Positions 52,269 through 62,288 are shown, counted from the first letter of the stretch. The stretch is 64,000 nt of DNA from JBLIRR01 sp049472395 (GCA_049472395.1 JBLIRR010000025.1:1-64000); one strand, 5' to 3'. The notes: generated by a model not told the origin, from the sequence alone. Numbers and translations are program-made.

Positions 52269-53225
52269 TTATACTACTACAATAATGCAAAGAAAAAAAA
52301 ATAGATATTTCCACAGCTTTTTTTTTATACCATGCGAAAAAAGAGTAAAGTTCACTATCTGATTCTGTTGCCAAATCGATTTGAAAATATACATAATAAA
52401 TTTATCAAATCTCTTCTCCCTCACTCTCAGCATGGCAAGACGATAGAGCAGCCTTGCAATTGCTTCTGTCTTGTAGTCTTGATATTGAAGGGGAGTCTGG
52501 TGGGCAATTTTTAACAGGATTTGTTCTATACCATCTGCCATTAAGCTATTTTTATTTTGGGTATTATCTCCGTGCATTCTAAAACGTGTCAAGGGTTTAT
52601 TAATTTTATAAAATAAATAGTAATGAGCCAATCGTCTCCATAAATCAAGATCTTCCCAGGTAATCATTGTTTCATCGAACAGTCCGACTTTTTCCAAGCA
52701 TGTTCTTCGAATCATGCATGATGATATTGAGCCAGTTATCACATTATTGGTCATCAGATCTTCATATAATGCTGCTCTTTTTGGCTTATCCCACGTAATA
52801 TTTTCTTTAGATACTTCACCTTCTTTATCTATAATTATCACATCAGTATACACAATTCCTATATCGGGCTTGCTTTCGAGAACAGCAACCTGCTCAGCAA
52901 TTTTGGACTCCTCCCAAAGGTCATCCGAATCAAGAAATGCTATATACACTCCTTTTGAATGCCTAAAGCCATTATTTCGCGCACGGGAGCGTTCTGAACG
53001 TTGTTGGTAGATATAGTGAATCATGCCTGTATCTCTATATAGCCTGAGAAGAGAATAAGTTCTGTCATTAGAACCATCATCTATGACTATTATTTCAATA
53101 TTCTTGTAGGTTTGCCTTATTACACACTGGATTGTATCAACTATATATTCTTGACGGTTATATGTCGTAATAATTACACTCACAAGAGGATTTCTGCTGT
53201 TTTTGCCTTGTATTTTATTCACCAT
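52269..53225 (-). CDS. Glycosyltransferase family 2
   Basis: 318 aa. N-terminal GT2: VSVIITTYNRQEYIVDTI, VIDDGSNDRTYSLL and the D-x-D region AFLDSDDLWEE. The C-terminus ends in a short hydrophobic stretch (KYLFFFLCIIVVV) that may anchor it to the membrane. Acceptor is unknown. Same direction as the flanking glycosyltransferases. Confidence 0.87.
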   Translation of the reverse strand: MVNKIQGKNSRNPLVSVIITTYNRQEYIVDTIQCVIRQTYKNIEIIVIDDGSNDRTYSLLRLYRDTGMIHYIYQQRSERSRARNNGFRHSKGVYIAFLDSDDLWEESKIAEQVAVLESKPDIGIVYTDVIIIDKEGEVSKENITWDKPKRAALYEDLMTNNVITGSISSCMIRRTCLEKVGLFDETMITWEDLDLWRRLAHYYLFYKINKPLTRFRMHGDNTQNKNSLMADGIEQILLKIAHQTPLQYQDYKTEAIARLLYRLAMLRVREKRFDKFIMYIFKSIWQQNQIVNFTLFSHGIKKKLWKYLFFFLCIIVVV

Positions 53226-53261
53226 CGTACTATTTTATATCCCCTTTATAACGCATAAATG

Positions 53262-54398
53262 TCATAGTTGGTGAAACATATCAGCTAATGCGCGCGATCG
53301 ACCCTGCCATGTGTGTTTCTCTAAAATACTCTGCCGTGCATTCTGGCCCAATTTGTTTCGCAATTCAGGATTATCAATTAATGTTATTATCTCTTTTGCT
53401 GCAGCATTACTGTTCCTAAAGTCAACAATAATCCCATTTTCGCCATGACGGATCACCTCCATTATTTGTGGAATGGGTGAGGCAACAACCACCTTTCCGG
53501 CAGCCATATATTCATAAATCTTTATCGGCGAAGCATAAAATGCATCATGGGGATAGGGAGCAAGTGCTATATCAACTAATGAAAGATAATCAGAAATATA
53601 ACATTGCTCAACAGTTCCGGTTAAAAAGACCCTATGCTCTCCCTCCAATTCCACTATTCTTTTCCCTATAATTAAAAAAAAGATATTATCATTCATTGCC
53701 AATAATATCTTGGCGAGTCTTACTAAATCCTTCGTTCCTGACCACCCTGAGCCCATCCATCCTATGATAACCTTCTTAGATGGAAGAGACAATTCATTGA
53801 GCAGAGCACTATTTTTGATTTTAGGATAAAATTCATGCGGATCAGCCCCATTTGGGATCACAACTATTTTCTTGTTTTTTAATCCCTTACTCAAATAATA
53901 ATCTCTTAACTTATGAGAGATAACAAACAGTGCGTCTGCATATACTACATTGAGTCGTTCTATATATTCAGCTATAAACGAGCGCAGACAATTCTTTCCC
54001 CAAATTCTATCATATTCATATATCACCGGAGAGTCTGCCTCGAGTATAAAGGGTATTCTCATAAGCTTGGCTAAAAGAAGTCCTGAAAAATTATAAATTT
54101 CAAGTCTTGTAATAATAATATCTGGTTGGTCTTTTTTAATGAGAAAATATTCCTCAACGATATTTTTCAGATTCATTAACAGGTGGTATGCTTCATTAAA
54201 ATATTTTTTCAGTAATCCCCTGCCGAACGCTTTTGCTTTTGTAGTGAATGAATATTGGGTTGTCCGGAAAATAATTTTTACATATGTGTTCTCTTTTCTT
54301 AAACCGTCGGCCAATTTCTCAATTTTCTTTGCAGGCCCGATACTCACTCCTTGAATATCTGGGACATAACTAAAATATAAGACCCGCAATTTCTTCAT
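53262..54398 (-). CDS. Glycosyltransferase family 4 (GT-B)
   Basis: About 378 aa. C-terminal GT4 features: VVIPNGADPHEFYP, IIGWMGSGWSGTKDL and the E-x7-E region YASPIKIYEYMAAGKVVVAS. N-terminus MKKLRVLYFSYVPDIQGVS is the acceptor domain. I chose ATG at 54398; a longer frame to 54518 would overlap the neighbouring gene and add a basic run without homology. Nearly abuts the upstream GT2 gene (stop at 54403). Confidence 0.87.
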   Translation of the reverse strand: MKKLRVLYFSYVPDIQGVSIGPAKKIEKLADGLRKENTYVKIIFRTTQYSFTTKAKAFGRGLLKKYFNEAYHLLMNLKNIVEEYFLIKKDQPDIIITRLEIYNFSGLLLAKLMRIPFILEADSPVIYEYDRIWGKNCLRSFIAEYIERLNVVYADALFVISHKLRDYYLSKGLKNKKIVVIPNGADPHEFYPKIKNSALLNELSLPSKKVIIGWMGSGWSGTKDLVRLAKILLAMNDNIFFLIIGKRIVELEGEHRVFLTGTVEQCYISDYLSLVDIALAPYPHDAFYASPIKIYEYMAAGKVVVASPIPQIMEVIRHGENGIIVDFRNSNAAAKEIITLIDNPELRNKLGQNARQSILEKHTWQGRSRALADMFHQL

Positions 54399-54402
54399 TA
54401 TC

Positions 54403-55665
54403 CTATTGTGATTGATTTGCAATCTTTTTATAGGAGGAAATATCTTTCGATACCTTTTTCGATACTTTTGAAGAATTTCTGTGATTTTCCCAGGCAGGCG
54501 GATAGGTCCTTGTGGCAAACCTTAGAAATGAAACAAAACCTGCTATATTGAGAGAAAGGAAATAAAAAGGGAAATAAAAAATCTCTTGCCAGATTCTCCT
54601 ATTTATCTGAATAACATTCGCCTTTTTTTTCTCTCCAAGTGGAATAATAAATCCCAAGGCTGCCCATAGGAGCAAAATGCATTGCGCGTAGAGAGTTATT
54701 TGAAATAGTGAGCTCTCTTTAAAAAGAAATAGATTTGTGACGAAAATTGAAATCATTAAGAAGGGTATAAACCAACGAATTATTTTATGTGACCATAGAA
54801 TGAAGGCAATAAAACCTTTAAAGGGATTTAAGAGCGGATAAAAAAATCTAATGGCATGAAAATTTCCCGCACCTATCCGTATCTTTTGAGAATAGGAATC
54901 CTTTATTCTTAAACACCCGTTCTCTTTCGCATTCACCTCCGGGTCGCTGACTGCCCTATAATTCGCAGCAATGATATTAAGTGTTATTAAAAAATCATCA
55001 ACCATCACTCGATCTGCAGGCAATGGTTTAAAAAGCGATTTACGGATCGCATAAACCCCGCCATTGGCTCCAGGAAGTGAAGTAATATTCCCCTCTTTTA
55101 TTTTAAGCCATGTTTCATAATTCCAGAACTGCGTTTCTATTATACTTAAGGGATTCCCCTGAATAGGCTTGAATTTTAATCTTCCTGATACGCATCCAAT
55201 AGTTGGATCCACAAAATGACGCACTAATTTCTTTAACACATCTTCCCTTAAAATTGAATTAGCATCGCTTAGCACACAGATTTCGCCTCTTGTCTGAGGT
55301 ATGACACTATTAAGCGCATAACTCTTTCCCTTTCGCCCATTAATCCGTATAAGCTCAATTCTCCTGCGGCTGTACTGACTAATTATATTATCCGTATTAT
55401 CCGTGGAGCCATCTGAAATGAATATAATTTCTAATCTGTCTTTAGGATATTTCAGATGACAGGTATTTTCCAATTTTCTCTTGATCACATCCTCTTCATT
55501 ATATGCTGAGACAATAAAAGAAACAAAGGGGTAATAGTGCTCATCAATTTTCCACTTTTTCTGATTAAAAATCTTCTCTAAAAGAAAGATAATTCCTGGA
55601 TACAAAATATATGTATAAAGAATCAAAAAATTACATCCAATAAATAGTGCTTTCAAAAAATACAT
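54403..55665 (-). CDS. Membrane glycosyltransferase family 2 (processive-type)
   Basis: 420 aa. An N-terminal span (about 5-25), a GT2 domain with FIVSAYNEEDVIKRKLEN, FISDGSTDNTDNI, VLSDANSILRED, VMVDDFLITL and QKIRIGAGNF (in place of QxxRW), then about four C-terminal spans. This architecture fits a membrane GT2 that adds sugars to a lipid-linked or extending chain, like chitin/hyaluronan-synthase relatives. Shares its end with the GT4 start. The product is unknown. Confidence 0.85.
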   Translation of the reverse strand: MYFLKALFIGCNFLILYTYILYPGIIFLLEKIFNQKKWKIDEHYYPFVSFIVSAYNEEDVIKRKLENTCHLKYPKDRLEIIFISDGSTDNTDNIISQYSRRRIELIRINGRKGKSYALNSVIPQTRGEICVLSDANSILREDVLKKLVRHFVDPTIGCVSGRLKFKPIQGNPLSIIETQFWNYETWLKIKEGNITSLPGANGGVYAIRKSLFKPLPADRVMVDDFLITLNIIAANYRAVSDPEVNAKENGCLRIKDSYSQKIRIGAGNFHAIRFFYPLLNPFKGFIAFILWSHKIIRWFIPFLMISIFVTNLFLFKESSLFQITLYAQCILLLWAALGFIIPLGEKKKANVIQINRRIWQEIFYFPFYFLSLNIAGFVSFLRFATRTYPPAWENHRNSSKVSKKVSKDISSYKKIANQSQ

Positions 55666-55684
55666 ATAAAAACCCTACATGCCC

Positions 55685-57082
55685 TTAAGCACCCTTTCTA
55701 GAAAGAATGATCCAGAAGGTCTTACATATAATAGCTATATCAAGATAAATAGAATAATTATTAATATAATAAAAATCATACATAAGCTTACGACCCAAAT
55801 CTAAATCATTCCTTCCGTTTATCTGAGCAAGGCCGGTGATCCCTGGTACAATAGAGAGTCGAAGTCCTTGCAGATCTTTGTATTTATAAACATAATGAGG
55901 CCTCTCAGGCCGTGGGCCCACAATACTGAGATTTCCCATGAGTACAACGAACAATTGCGGCAATTCATCAAGACTCGTCCTTCGCAAAAACCTGCCAATT
56001 GAGGTTACCTGCTTATCACTCGTTGCATACCATGTGGGACCGCTTTCTTGTTCCGCGCCGTTGATCATAGATCTAAACTTATAAAGCATAAAAGGTTTGT
56101 TGTCTTTGCCTATTCTAATTTGTTTGAAAAAAATAGGGCCTTGAGAGGTCAATTTAATGGCGATAGCAATAATAATCATTACTGGAAGAGCTACTACTAT
56201 GGCAATAAGAGATATGACAATATCAAAAGCTCTTTTCATAAATAGATTAAATCCGGAGATTGGTTCAGCAATCAATTCAAACAGCGCAACCTCTTCCATT
56301 TGTCTTATTTTTAACCTACCGTTAAATACTTCATAAAGATGGGGAGTGATAAAAACCCTTATTCCTAGAGCATTAGATTGATTAACTATATTATAGAGCT
56401 TTGATAATGATAAATTTTTATCGCATAAGATTATGTGTTCTATGCTATATTGATTAAAAATCTCAAGAAAATTATCCACTACTCCAAGATTTTTTAAATC
56501 CAGGTATTGTTTTTCTTGCCCTTGATCGGTTATATAACCGAGAATATTCCAATGAGAATAAGGCATATCTTTCATCATCTTAAGAAAATGCCCTATCTCT
56601 TCATTTATGCCAATCACTATGGTATCTCGTGCTGCTTTTTTAATGAGAACGAATTGCCTCCGATAGGAATAATAGAGAAGTCTCCAACCCAAAAGAAGAA
56701 AAATATTTGCACTCCACTCATAAAAGATGACTAACCGGGATATACCAATATCATAAAAATAATAAGAACGGATTAAATGGATGAGGGCAAAAATAACGAG
56801 ACTACTGAGGGTTGTGGATTTGACAATCTTATCGACAATAGCATAAGAATTTAATTCCTTATCCTTATCATAAAGACCAAAAAAGAAAAGAGATGAGATG
56901 CGCACTATCGTATACCAGAGGGCAAATAAGCCAAAATATTCATAGAAATTGGAGAAAAATACAGGCCCTCTATAAGTACGATAATGGAAAAAATAGGCAA
57001 TACCAATCGCTCCATTTACCATTATCGTATCAATAATAAATGAGTAAAATTTATTTTCTTTTCTTTTCTGTATGTCGGTCAC
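55685..57082 (-). CDS. Polyprenyl-phosphate sugar-1-phosphate transferase (WbaP/WcaJ-like)
   Basis: 465 aa. About five N-terminal membrane spans, a CoA-binding-like nucleotide region (IVIGINEEIGHFLKMM), and the C-terminal bacterial sugar transferase domain: MKRAFDIVISLIAIV, FKQIRIGKDNKPFMLYKFRS, SLDELPQLFVVLMGNLSIVG, PRPERPHYV and VPGITGLAQINGRN. It starts repeat-unit synthesis by moving hexose-1-phosphate to undecaprenyl phosphate. It is the initiating enzyme for the 47-57 kb glycan cluster and sits 10 bp from the CarK-like gene. Confidence 0.92.
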   Translation of the reverse strand: MTDIQKRKENKFYSFIIDTIMVNGAIGIAYFFHYRTYRGPVFFSNFYEYFGLFALWYTIVRISSLFFFGLYDKDKELNSYAIVDKIVKSTTLSSLVIFALIHLIRSYYFYDIGISRLVIFYEWSANIFLLLGWRLLYYSYRRQFVLIKKAARDTIVIGINEEIGHFLKMMKDMPYSHWNILGYITDQGQEKQYLDLKNLGVVDNFLEIFNQYSIEHIILCDKNLSLSKLYNIVNQSNALGIRVFITPHLYEVFNGRLKIRQMEEVALFELIAEPISGFNLFMKRAFDIVISLIAIVVALPVMIIIAIAIKLTSQGPIFFKQIRIGKDNKPFMLYKFRSMINGAEQESGPTWYATSDKQVTSIGRFLRRTSLDELPQLFVVLMGNLSIVGPRPERPHYVYKYKDLQGLRLSIVPGITGLAQINGRNDLDLGRKLMYDFYYINNYSIYLDIAIICKTFWIILSRKGA

Positions 57083-57092
57083 TGCCCTCTCC

Positions 57093-57995
57093 CTACGCAG
57101 CCAGGCTAAAAATGCTTCCCATATGTTCTTCCCCTCTGCTTCGGGATATTTCCTGAAATGCGTGCGGAAGTTCCCTGATAATTGCTCCCACCTGGGTGGC
57201 GGGATTTGGCCGGGCTCGTTTACCAGCTATACGATTCACCCGGGCTGCTATTGAACAGGCATCAATAGGTTTCATTCCATTGGCATAAAGAAGCGCGCTT
57301 ATTGTTCCTGTGATCGTATCTCCGGTGCCCCCGATAGGCTCAAGTTCTTTCACAACCGGCTCATCTATCTGATCGATAAGTTTGGCATCATGAAAAATAT
57401 AATCCGTTTTACCTTTCACAAAGAGGATCTTCGCTGCATTATTCCAATCATATGCCCTTATAGCAAGTTCTTCTACCTGATCATCCATATGCCAAATAAA
57501 GCCGCGGGTATACGCAGGATGATCTGCCTTTTCATCTGCCAGAAAAGCTACCTCACCCACATCCGGCGTAAAGATATCATAATAGTGTGCAAAACCTGCG
57601 GCTTTTGCCACATACATTGATCCAGCGTCAGCTATGAGAAAAGGCTTCTTCTCTTTTTTCTTCACTGCGTCGATGACCCTATTGTGTTTGAGTATATCAG
57701 GCATAATATAATGAAATGTCAATATTTTTATATTCATCTCGGGGATATTCTCTTCCAAATATCTATATATTTTTGTGCTTCCATCCCGTTTTCCAATATC
57801 TCCCGCTACCACACAAAAAGGCATTTTGCTTCCCAGTGCATCGCATACTGTCGCAACCGTCGTTATCATAGCTGCGGTCCCCCGATTTAAATCAATTAAA
57901 TGACCGTCTATGGTAAGACCCTTCAGGGTCAATTTCGCATATCCCGTAATTAATGGCATATTCTTTACCGGAATAGTGCCTGCTAATATTAACAT
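57093..57995 (-). CDS. CarK/NAD(P)HX dehydratase-like kinase-fold protein
   Basis: 300 aa. Ribokinase-like fold of the ADP-dependent NAD(P)H-hydrate dehydratase family: FLIADAGSMYVAKAAG, IFTPDVGEVAFLADE, LFVKGKTDYIFHD and the active-site PIGGTGDTITGTISALLYA. No N-terminal epimerase domain, unlike full NnrD/NnrE fusions. It may have been recruited to another substrate, because it is locked into an operon (seven-base overlap) with a DUF3343 protein and PLP enzymes. The start has a strong GGAGGTGAAAC site inside the upstream gene. Confidence 0.82.
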   Translation of the reverse strand: MLILAGTIPVKNMPLITGYAKLTLKGLTIDGHLIDLNRGTAAMITTVATVCDALGSKMPFCVVAGDIGKRDGSTKIYRYLEENIPEMNIKILTFHYIMPDILKHNRVIDAVKKKEKKPFLIADAGSMYVAKAAGFAHYYDIFTPDVGEVAFLADEKADHPAYTRGFIWHMDDQVEELAIRAYDWNNAAKILFVKGKTDYIFHDAKLIDQIDEPVVKELEPIGGTGDTITGTISALLYANGMKPIDACSIAARVNRIAGKRARPNPATQVGAIIRELPHAFQEISRSRGEEHMGSIFSLAA

Positions 57996-58546
57996 TGTTT
58001 CACCTCCATTTGTTTTTTCATTTCCTCAAAAGCTATATAAAGAGAATAAGCGCAGAGAGACTCTCCAAGATTTCTCGGATTTGGCGCTGAATAAAGATTT
58101 TTCCCGATTAACTCAGTGGCTAAATATGGCACATCCGGACAGCCACCTCCTGAAATATTGACAATCATATAATTCTTCTTATCGACGGTGATTTTCATAT
58201 TAGCTGCTTTCACCATAATATATTGTCCATAATCAACAATTCTACACAATTTCAGAGGCTCGAGCCTCTCGCTTGATAAAGGGACTACCTCAAGAGGTAT
58301 AAGATTTTTATCCTCCAAAATACGTATGATTCCTAATTGCTCCACAAGAGGAAATTCAATTGTCAAATCGCATCCCGTACGAAATTGCGGAGGAGGACTG
58401 ACCACTTTTATATCAGTATATCCTTCATTCTTCAAAATATCCTCGGTTTGGATAACCTCACTTGTATTTTGAAAAATCAATAATCCGCGACCAACTGGTT
58501 TTTCCTTTGGTTTTATATTCCATTTAAATTGTCCGAATAATTTCAT
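57989..58546 (-). CDS. DUF3343 (putative Se/S carrier-like) protein with C-terminal extension
   Basis: 185 aa. Residues ~18-95 match DUF3343: GRGLLIFQNTSEVIQTEDIL, VVSPPPQFRTGCDLTIEF with the conserved Cys, VPLSSE. DUF3343 is usually a stand-alone ~80-residue protein near selenium and sulfur genes. Here a ~75-residue extension carries NISGGGCPDVPYLATELIG and NPRNLGESLCAYSLYI with two more cysteines, which I do not recognise. AAAGGGAAA lies before the ATG. Seven-base overlap with the CarK-like gene; the aminotransferase stop lies 11 bp upstream. Confidence 0.78.
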   Translation of the reverse strand: MKLFGQFKWNIKPKEKPVGRGLLIFQNTSEVIQTEDILKNEGYTDIKVVSPPPQFRTGCDLTIEFPLVEQLGIIRILEDKNLIPLEVVPLSSERLEPLKLCRIVDYGQYIMVKAANMKITVDKKNYMIVNISGGGCPDVPYLATELIGKNLYSAPNPRNLGESLCAYSLYIAFEEMKKQMEVKQC

Positions 58547-58557
58547 GTTATTTCCCT

Positions 58558-59976
58558 TTATTTATAATGCAGCATAGCCTCATTATAATATTGGCTAAGA
58601 TTATATGCATAATTTTCTTCTTTGTAGTGATCTCCTAATGCCATTTCCTGGGCCACTTCATCTAGAACAGTAAAGAAAAATTGTAGATCTTGCTCCGTAT
58701 GCCTGACAGAGAGTGCACCACCTCCATGCATCGCAAAAACTCCTTTATTGAGAAGCCTAAGCCTTAAATCTCCTTCTCTGCGAGAAAGATCGCAGTCTAA
58801 TGAAATATTTTCGCAACTTTCCAGTTTCATTCCCTTACTTTTAGGAAAATTTGTCATAAATAGTGACGCAATTCCCGTACATTGAACATTGAGACCATGT
58901 CGTAAAAAAATAAGCTCTACTTGATCTCTTATTTTCTCCCCCATCCTGTTTAATCTGGGATATATCCAGTCTTGATTTTCTTCTAAATAAGTAAGCATAG
59001 CAATGCCCGCTGTCATACTCAATGGGGCGCATGAAAACGTTCCACCGCCAATAAGTGTTTTCTCACTGGCAGGCAAATCTTCGATAGGGCTGCACCGCTT
59101 CATAATATCTGCCCGTCCGGCTACGGCACCGATTGGCATACCTCCTCCGAGAATTTTTCCTAACACAGTTAAATCCGGCATGATATTGAATACACTCTGC
59201 GCTCCTCCAAGGGCAAGTCTAAATCCCGTGATAACCTCATCAAAAATCAATAAAGCCCCTACTTTCTCCGTCATTTGACGAATCGTCCGTAAGAATTCCA
59301 AATCTGCAGGAATAAATCCCCCTTCACCGAGCACAGGCTCCATAATGACACCCGCAAGATCATTCGCATTTTTTGAAATAGCATCCGCTACTTTCTGAGT
59401 ATCATTAAATGGCACCACGATTGTTTCCTCTTTCGCTTCTTTACTGGATCCCCCAAGCTTCGATACGCTCAAAGCAGGATTATCAACCATTGCAGATACA
59501 GCGCCAGCGCCATGCCATCCACCTTGCATTTTTATAAATTTACTTTTTTTTGTATATACTCTGGCCAAACGTCGCGCATTAATCCCTCCCTCTGTACCGG
59601 AACAGCAAAATCGCACCTGTTCAGCTGAGGGAATAAGACGGCATACTATTTCAGCCAGTTCAACCTGTTTAGGATGGACAATGCCCCATTGAATACCCTT
59701 TTCTATCTCCTTCTTTATACTAGTTGCAATAACTTCAGGATTATGCCCGAGAATATTAAGATAATGCCCCATCCAGAAATCTAGGTATTTATTCCCATCC
59801 ACATCCCAAAAATAGGCCCCATCTGTTCTTTTCGCATAAAAGGGATACGGTTCATGATATCTTAAATTATGGCATACTCCTCCTGGCATGACTTTAAGAG
59901 CTCTTTTATGGAGAAGCCTTGACCGTGGTGTTTTACTCTCTAATTTTTCTAATGTAGTATGCTTCATCAATCTCAC
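58558..59976 (-). CDS. Class III aminotransferase (GSA-aminomutase-like)
   Basis: 472 aa, slightly longer than HemL. Fold-type I PLP enzyme of the glutamate-1-semialdehyde aminomutase group: RVMPGGVCHNLRYHEPYP, VRFCCSGTEGGINARRLAR, FIKMQGGWHGAG, FDEVITGFR and the Schiff-base lysine in VLGKILGGGMPIGAVAGRAD. The context is not tetrapyrrole synthesis, so it is probably a specialised aminomutase or transaminase. It overlaps the threonine-synthase-like gene by four bases, and the two are likely to act in sequence. Confidence 0.88.
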   Translation of the reverse strand: MRLMKHTTLEKLESKTPRSRLLHKRALKVMPGGVCHNLRYHEPYPFYAKRTDGAYFWDVDGNKYLDFWMGHYLNILGHNPEVIATSIKKEIEKGIQWGIVHPKQVELAEIVCRLIPSAEQVRFCCSGTEGGINARRLARVYTKKSKFIKMQGGWHGAGAVSAMVDNPALSVSKLGGSSKEAKEETIVVPFNDTQKVADAISKNANDLAGVIMEPVLGEGGFIPADLEFLRTIRQMTEKVGALLIFDEVITGFRLALGGAQSVFNIMPDLTVLGKILGGGMPIGAVAGRADIMKRCSPIEDLPASEKTLIGGGTFSCAPLSMTAGIAMLTYLEENQDWIYPRLNRMGEKIRDQVELIFLRHGLNVQCTGIASLFMTNFPKSKGMKLESCENISLDCDLSRREGDLRLRLLNKGVFAMHGGGALSVRHTEQDLQFFFTVLDEVAQEMALGDHYKEENYAYNLSQYYNEAMLHYK

Positions 59977-61178
59977 CTCATCTCTTTTTCTAATTCAGGG
60001 ACATCCAAGCGCATCCTGCCAGTACAACCCACTACCACCGTATCATCATGTTTAACTACTCCTCTTTTTGCCAGTTTTTGCAGACCAGCAAGGGCAGTTA
60101 AGGATTCAAGGCCCGCTTTCCCTTCAGGGACACCATCTGAGTGAAACAAATCGAGTAAATAGGGGAAAGCCTTCCGTTCTGCCTTTTTCCCTCCTTCAAA
60201 TGCATCTTCAAATGTCACTCCGAGGTTGCACAAATGTGGGTAGGACTCAAAAATCTTCGGAATTCCAATCCCAATAACATAGGTATCAAGATGGTCAACT
60301 ACTCTTTTGCCCACAACCGGTTCGACGAATCCACGGGAGGCGAGAACCATGGGGGCACACCCCCAGGGTTGAATACCTGCAAGATGGGGCCTTTTATTAA
60401 AAACCTCAGAGCATGCCTTAGCAAAGGAGAAAATTCCTGTTCCACTGCCAAGGCCTTGAAAATACCAATCTGGTGCTTTTCCTAAATCTTCAAGAACCTC
60501 AAGACCAAGGGTCTTCATCCCCTCAATCCTTGTTTGATTATAAAACCAATATTCTATCGGGAATCTCATTTTTTCAGCAAATTGATATGCATTATGGATT
60601 GCCTCATCAAACGTTATCCCACTATAATGGATCTTTATATTATCATAGTCATAAAGCCCGTCCTGGCAAATCATACGGTCAAAAAGTTCTTCCCATCTCT
60701 CCCGTGCATTTTGAGGAACAAACATATGTATCTCCATTCCACTCATCGCTGCTCCCCGACAATGAGAAATACCGCTGTCACCCGTGCTGGCCCCTACTAA
60801 GGAGGTATACCCTAATTCTTTAAGCCTGGAAAGTGTCATGAATGCTTCTCTATCTTTAAATGTCTCTGTAGGCTGCATTGAATCAAGTTTAATGTACACA
60901 TTCTTTAAGCCAAATTCTTCAGCAATAGCTGTGCATTTAATTAAGGGGAATTTCCTCACCCCAAGGTCCAATGCATAATCCATATTGTGCAAAGGAAGCA
61001 GCTCATGAAAACGCCATACAGAATCTCCATATTTTGGATCCGGGTAATTATCCCAGTTAACTTCCTCATAAATATAGGGGAGCAGACCTTCGGTAGAGCA
61101 TTCGCAGTTACGGATATGGGGAGCTTCATAATATTTCTTCCCACATTTGACACATTGTCTATAAAATTTTTTTGCCAT
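59973..61178 (-). CDS. Threonine-synthase-like PLP enzyme with N-terminal zinc ribbon
   Basis: 401 aa. N-terminal CVKCGKKYYEAPHIRNCEC looks like a zinc ribbon, followed by a fold-type II PLP domain with PTETFKDREAFMTLS (Schiff-base lysine), VGASTGDSGISHCRGAA, and QGLGSGTGIF. Family members include threonine synthase and archaeal cysteate synthase; the substrate here is unknown. The start follows AAGGAG. It sits between the YedE-like membrane protein and the class III aminotransferase and overlaps the latter by four bases, which argues for a specialised amino-acid-like pathway. Confidence 0.85.
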   Translation of the reverse strand: MAKKFYRQCVKCGKKYYEAPHIRNCECSTEGLLPYIYEEVNWDNYPDPKYGDSVWRFHELLPLHNMDYALDLGVRKFPLIKCTAIAEEFGLKNVYIKLDSMQPTETFKDREAFMTLSRLKELGYTSLVGASTGDSGISHCRGAAMSGMEIHMFVPQNARERWEELFDRMICQDGLYDYDNIKIHYSGITFDEAIHNAYQFAEKMRFPIEYWFYNQTRIEGMKTLGLEVLEDLGKAPDWYFQGLGSGTGIFSFAKACSEVFNKRPHLAGIQPWGCAPMVLASRGFVEPVVGKRVVDHLDTYVIGIGIPKIFESYPHLCNLGVTFEDAFEGGKKAERKAFPYLLDLFHSDGVPEGKAGLESLTALAGLQKLAKRGVVKHDDTVVVGCTGRMRLDVPELEKEMR

Positions 61179-61205
61179 GATAACACTCCTTCTATTTTTA
61201 ATATA

Positions 61206-62288
61206 CTACCTTTCTCTAAAGGTTATTCCTAAGATTAGAATAAAAATAATACCAGTTAATAATGCTATTTCTCCCTGAAAAGTAGGCCCTGCAAGTGTAC
61301 TTCTCAATAACCAGTTATGTACAATCCCCGCTCCTATCAACATACCAATTACCGTAATGCCTGCATCAATATTTCCTTCACCCGCCATTATTAACTGACG
61401 AAAGGGGCATCCATTTGCAAAAGTGCTTAAGGCCCCTACTAAAAACATGCCTCCAAATGACCATCCATGAGCAAGATGAGAGCCTGGTTGTCCAAACATA
61501 CCTAATTTGAAATACCCTAAAGCAAGACACATTACTAATGAACTCACCAACAAGGAGAGTATACCCGATAATAAGAGGGTATCCTTGGACATAAGAAAAT
61601 TTCGCACACCAGCCATCATGCAGAAAGTTGATCTTTGAGCAGAAAATCCAATGCCTACACTTACTATAAGCGCTATAAGAAAAGGAGCATGCATTGCGGC
61701 TGGTCCATAAGTTCCCGTAATAAGGAAGTGCGCTTTAATTCCATATGCAAGAATCAAAAAAATTATTAAAAGGGGAAGCAGAAAAGCATCTATTGGGTGT
61801 GCCTCTCTTTTTCGCTCCAAAGTAAATCTATTTTTAATAAATCCCAAACCTACCCAGACACCGGCAATAAAACCCAATATCCCGGCAATAGCTGTAAGAT
61901 CGCCTGCTCCTAAGCGAAATGCTGCTTTAATCGGGCACCCGATAAACAGGCCAGCACCTATCATAATATAAATTCCCATTAATAAGCGCACAAGGGGCAA
62001 TGATATTCCACTCTTGGGTTTAAAGGTACCCGTAAGATAGGCACACAGAAAAGAACCAAGAATGAAGCCTAAAATTTCCGGACGAAGATAGCTCATTCTT
62101 TCTATACTATGCAAATGCAAGGCTCCGGCAATATGCTCCATAAAACATGAAACGCAAAATCCGGAATTAATTGGATTTCCTAAACACACCAGAATCACAC
62201 CGACCACGCCTAAGAGAGTCCCCGTCACTATGGGACTTGCCAGAAATCTATTGTTTTTGATCTTTGTATTATTCACAGCCACCTGCAA
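61206..62288 (-). CDS. yedE: YedE-type sulfur/selenium transport-like membrane protein
   Basis: 360 aa with about ten membrane spans in two YeeE/YedE repeats. Key motifs: NSGFCVSCFMEHIAGALHLH, LFIGCPIKAAFRLGAGDLTA, RSTFCMMAGVRN and NGCPFRQLIMAGEGNIDAG. Family members with this cysteine pattern occur with selenium metabolism (seleno-YedE/FdhT) or thiosulfate uptake. The exact cargo cannot be told. The start is uncertain: TTG at 62288, or GTG at 62282 or 62276, inside the 3' end of the TPR gene. It ends 27 bp before the threonine-synthase-like start. Confidence 0.85.
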   Translation of the reverse strand: MQVAVNNTKIKNNRFLASPIVTGTLLGVVGVILVCLGNPINSGFCVSCFMEHIAGALHLHSIERMSYLRPEILGFILGSFLCAYLTGTFKPKSGISLPLVRLLMGIYIMIGAGLFIGCPIKAAFRLGAGDLTAIAGILGFIAGVWVGLGFIKNRFTLERKREAHPIDAFLLPLLIIFLILAYGIKAHFLITGTYGPAAMHAPFLIALIVSVGIGFSAQRSTFCMMAGVRNFLMSKDTLLLSGILSLLVSSLVMCLALGYFKLGMFGQPGSHLAHGWSFGGMFLVGALSTFANGCPFRQLIMAGEGNIDAGITVIGMLIGAGIVHNWLLRSTLAGPTFQGEIALLTGIIFILILGITFRER

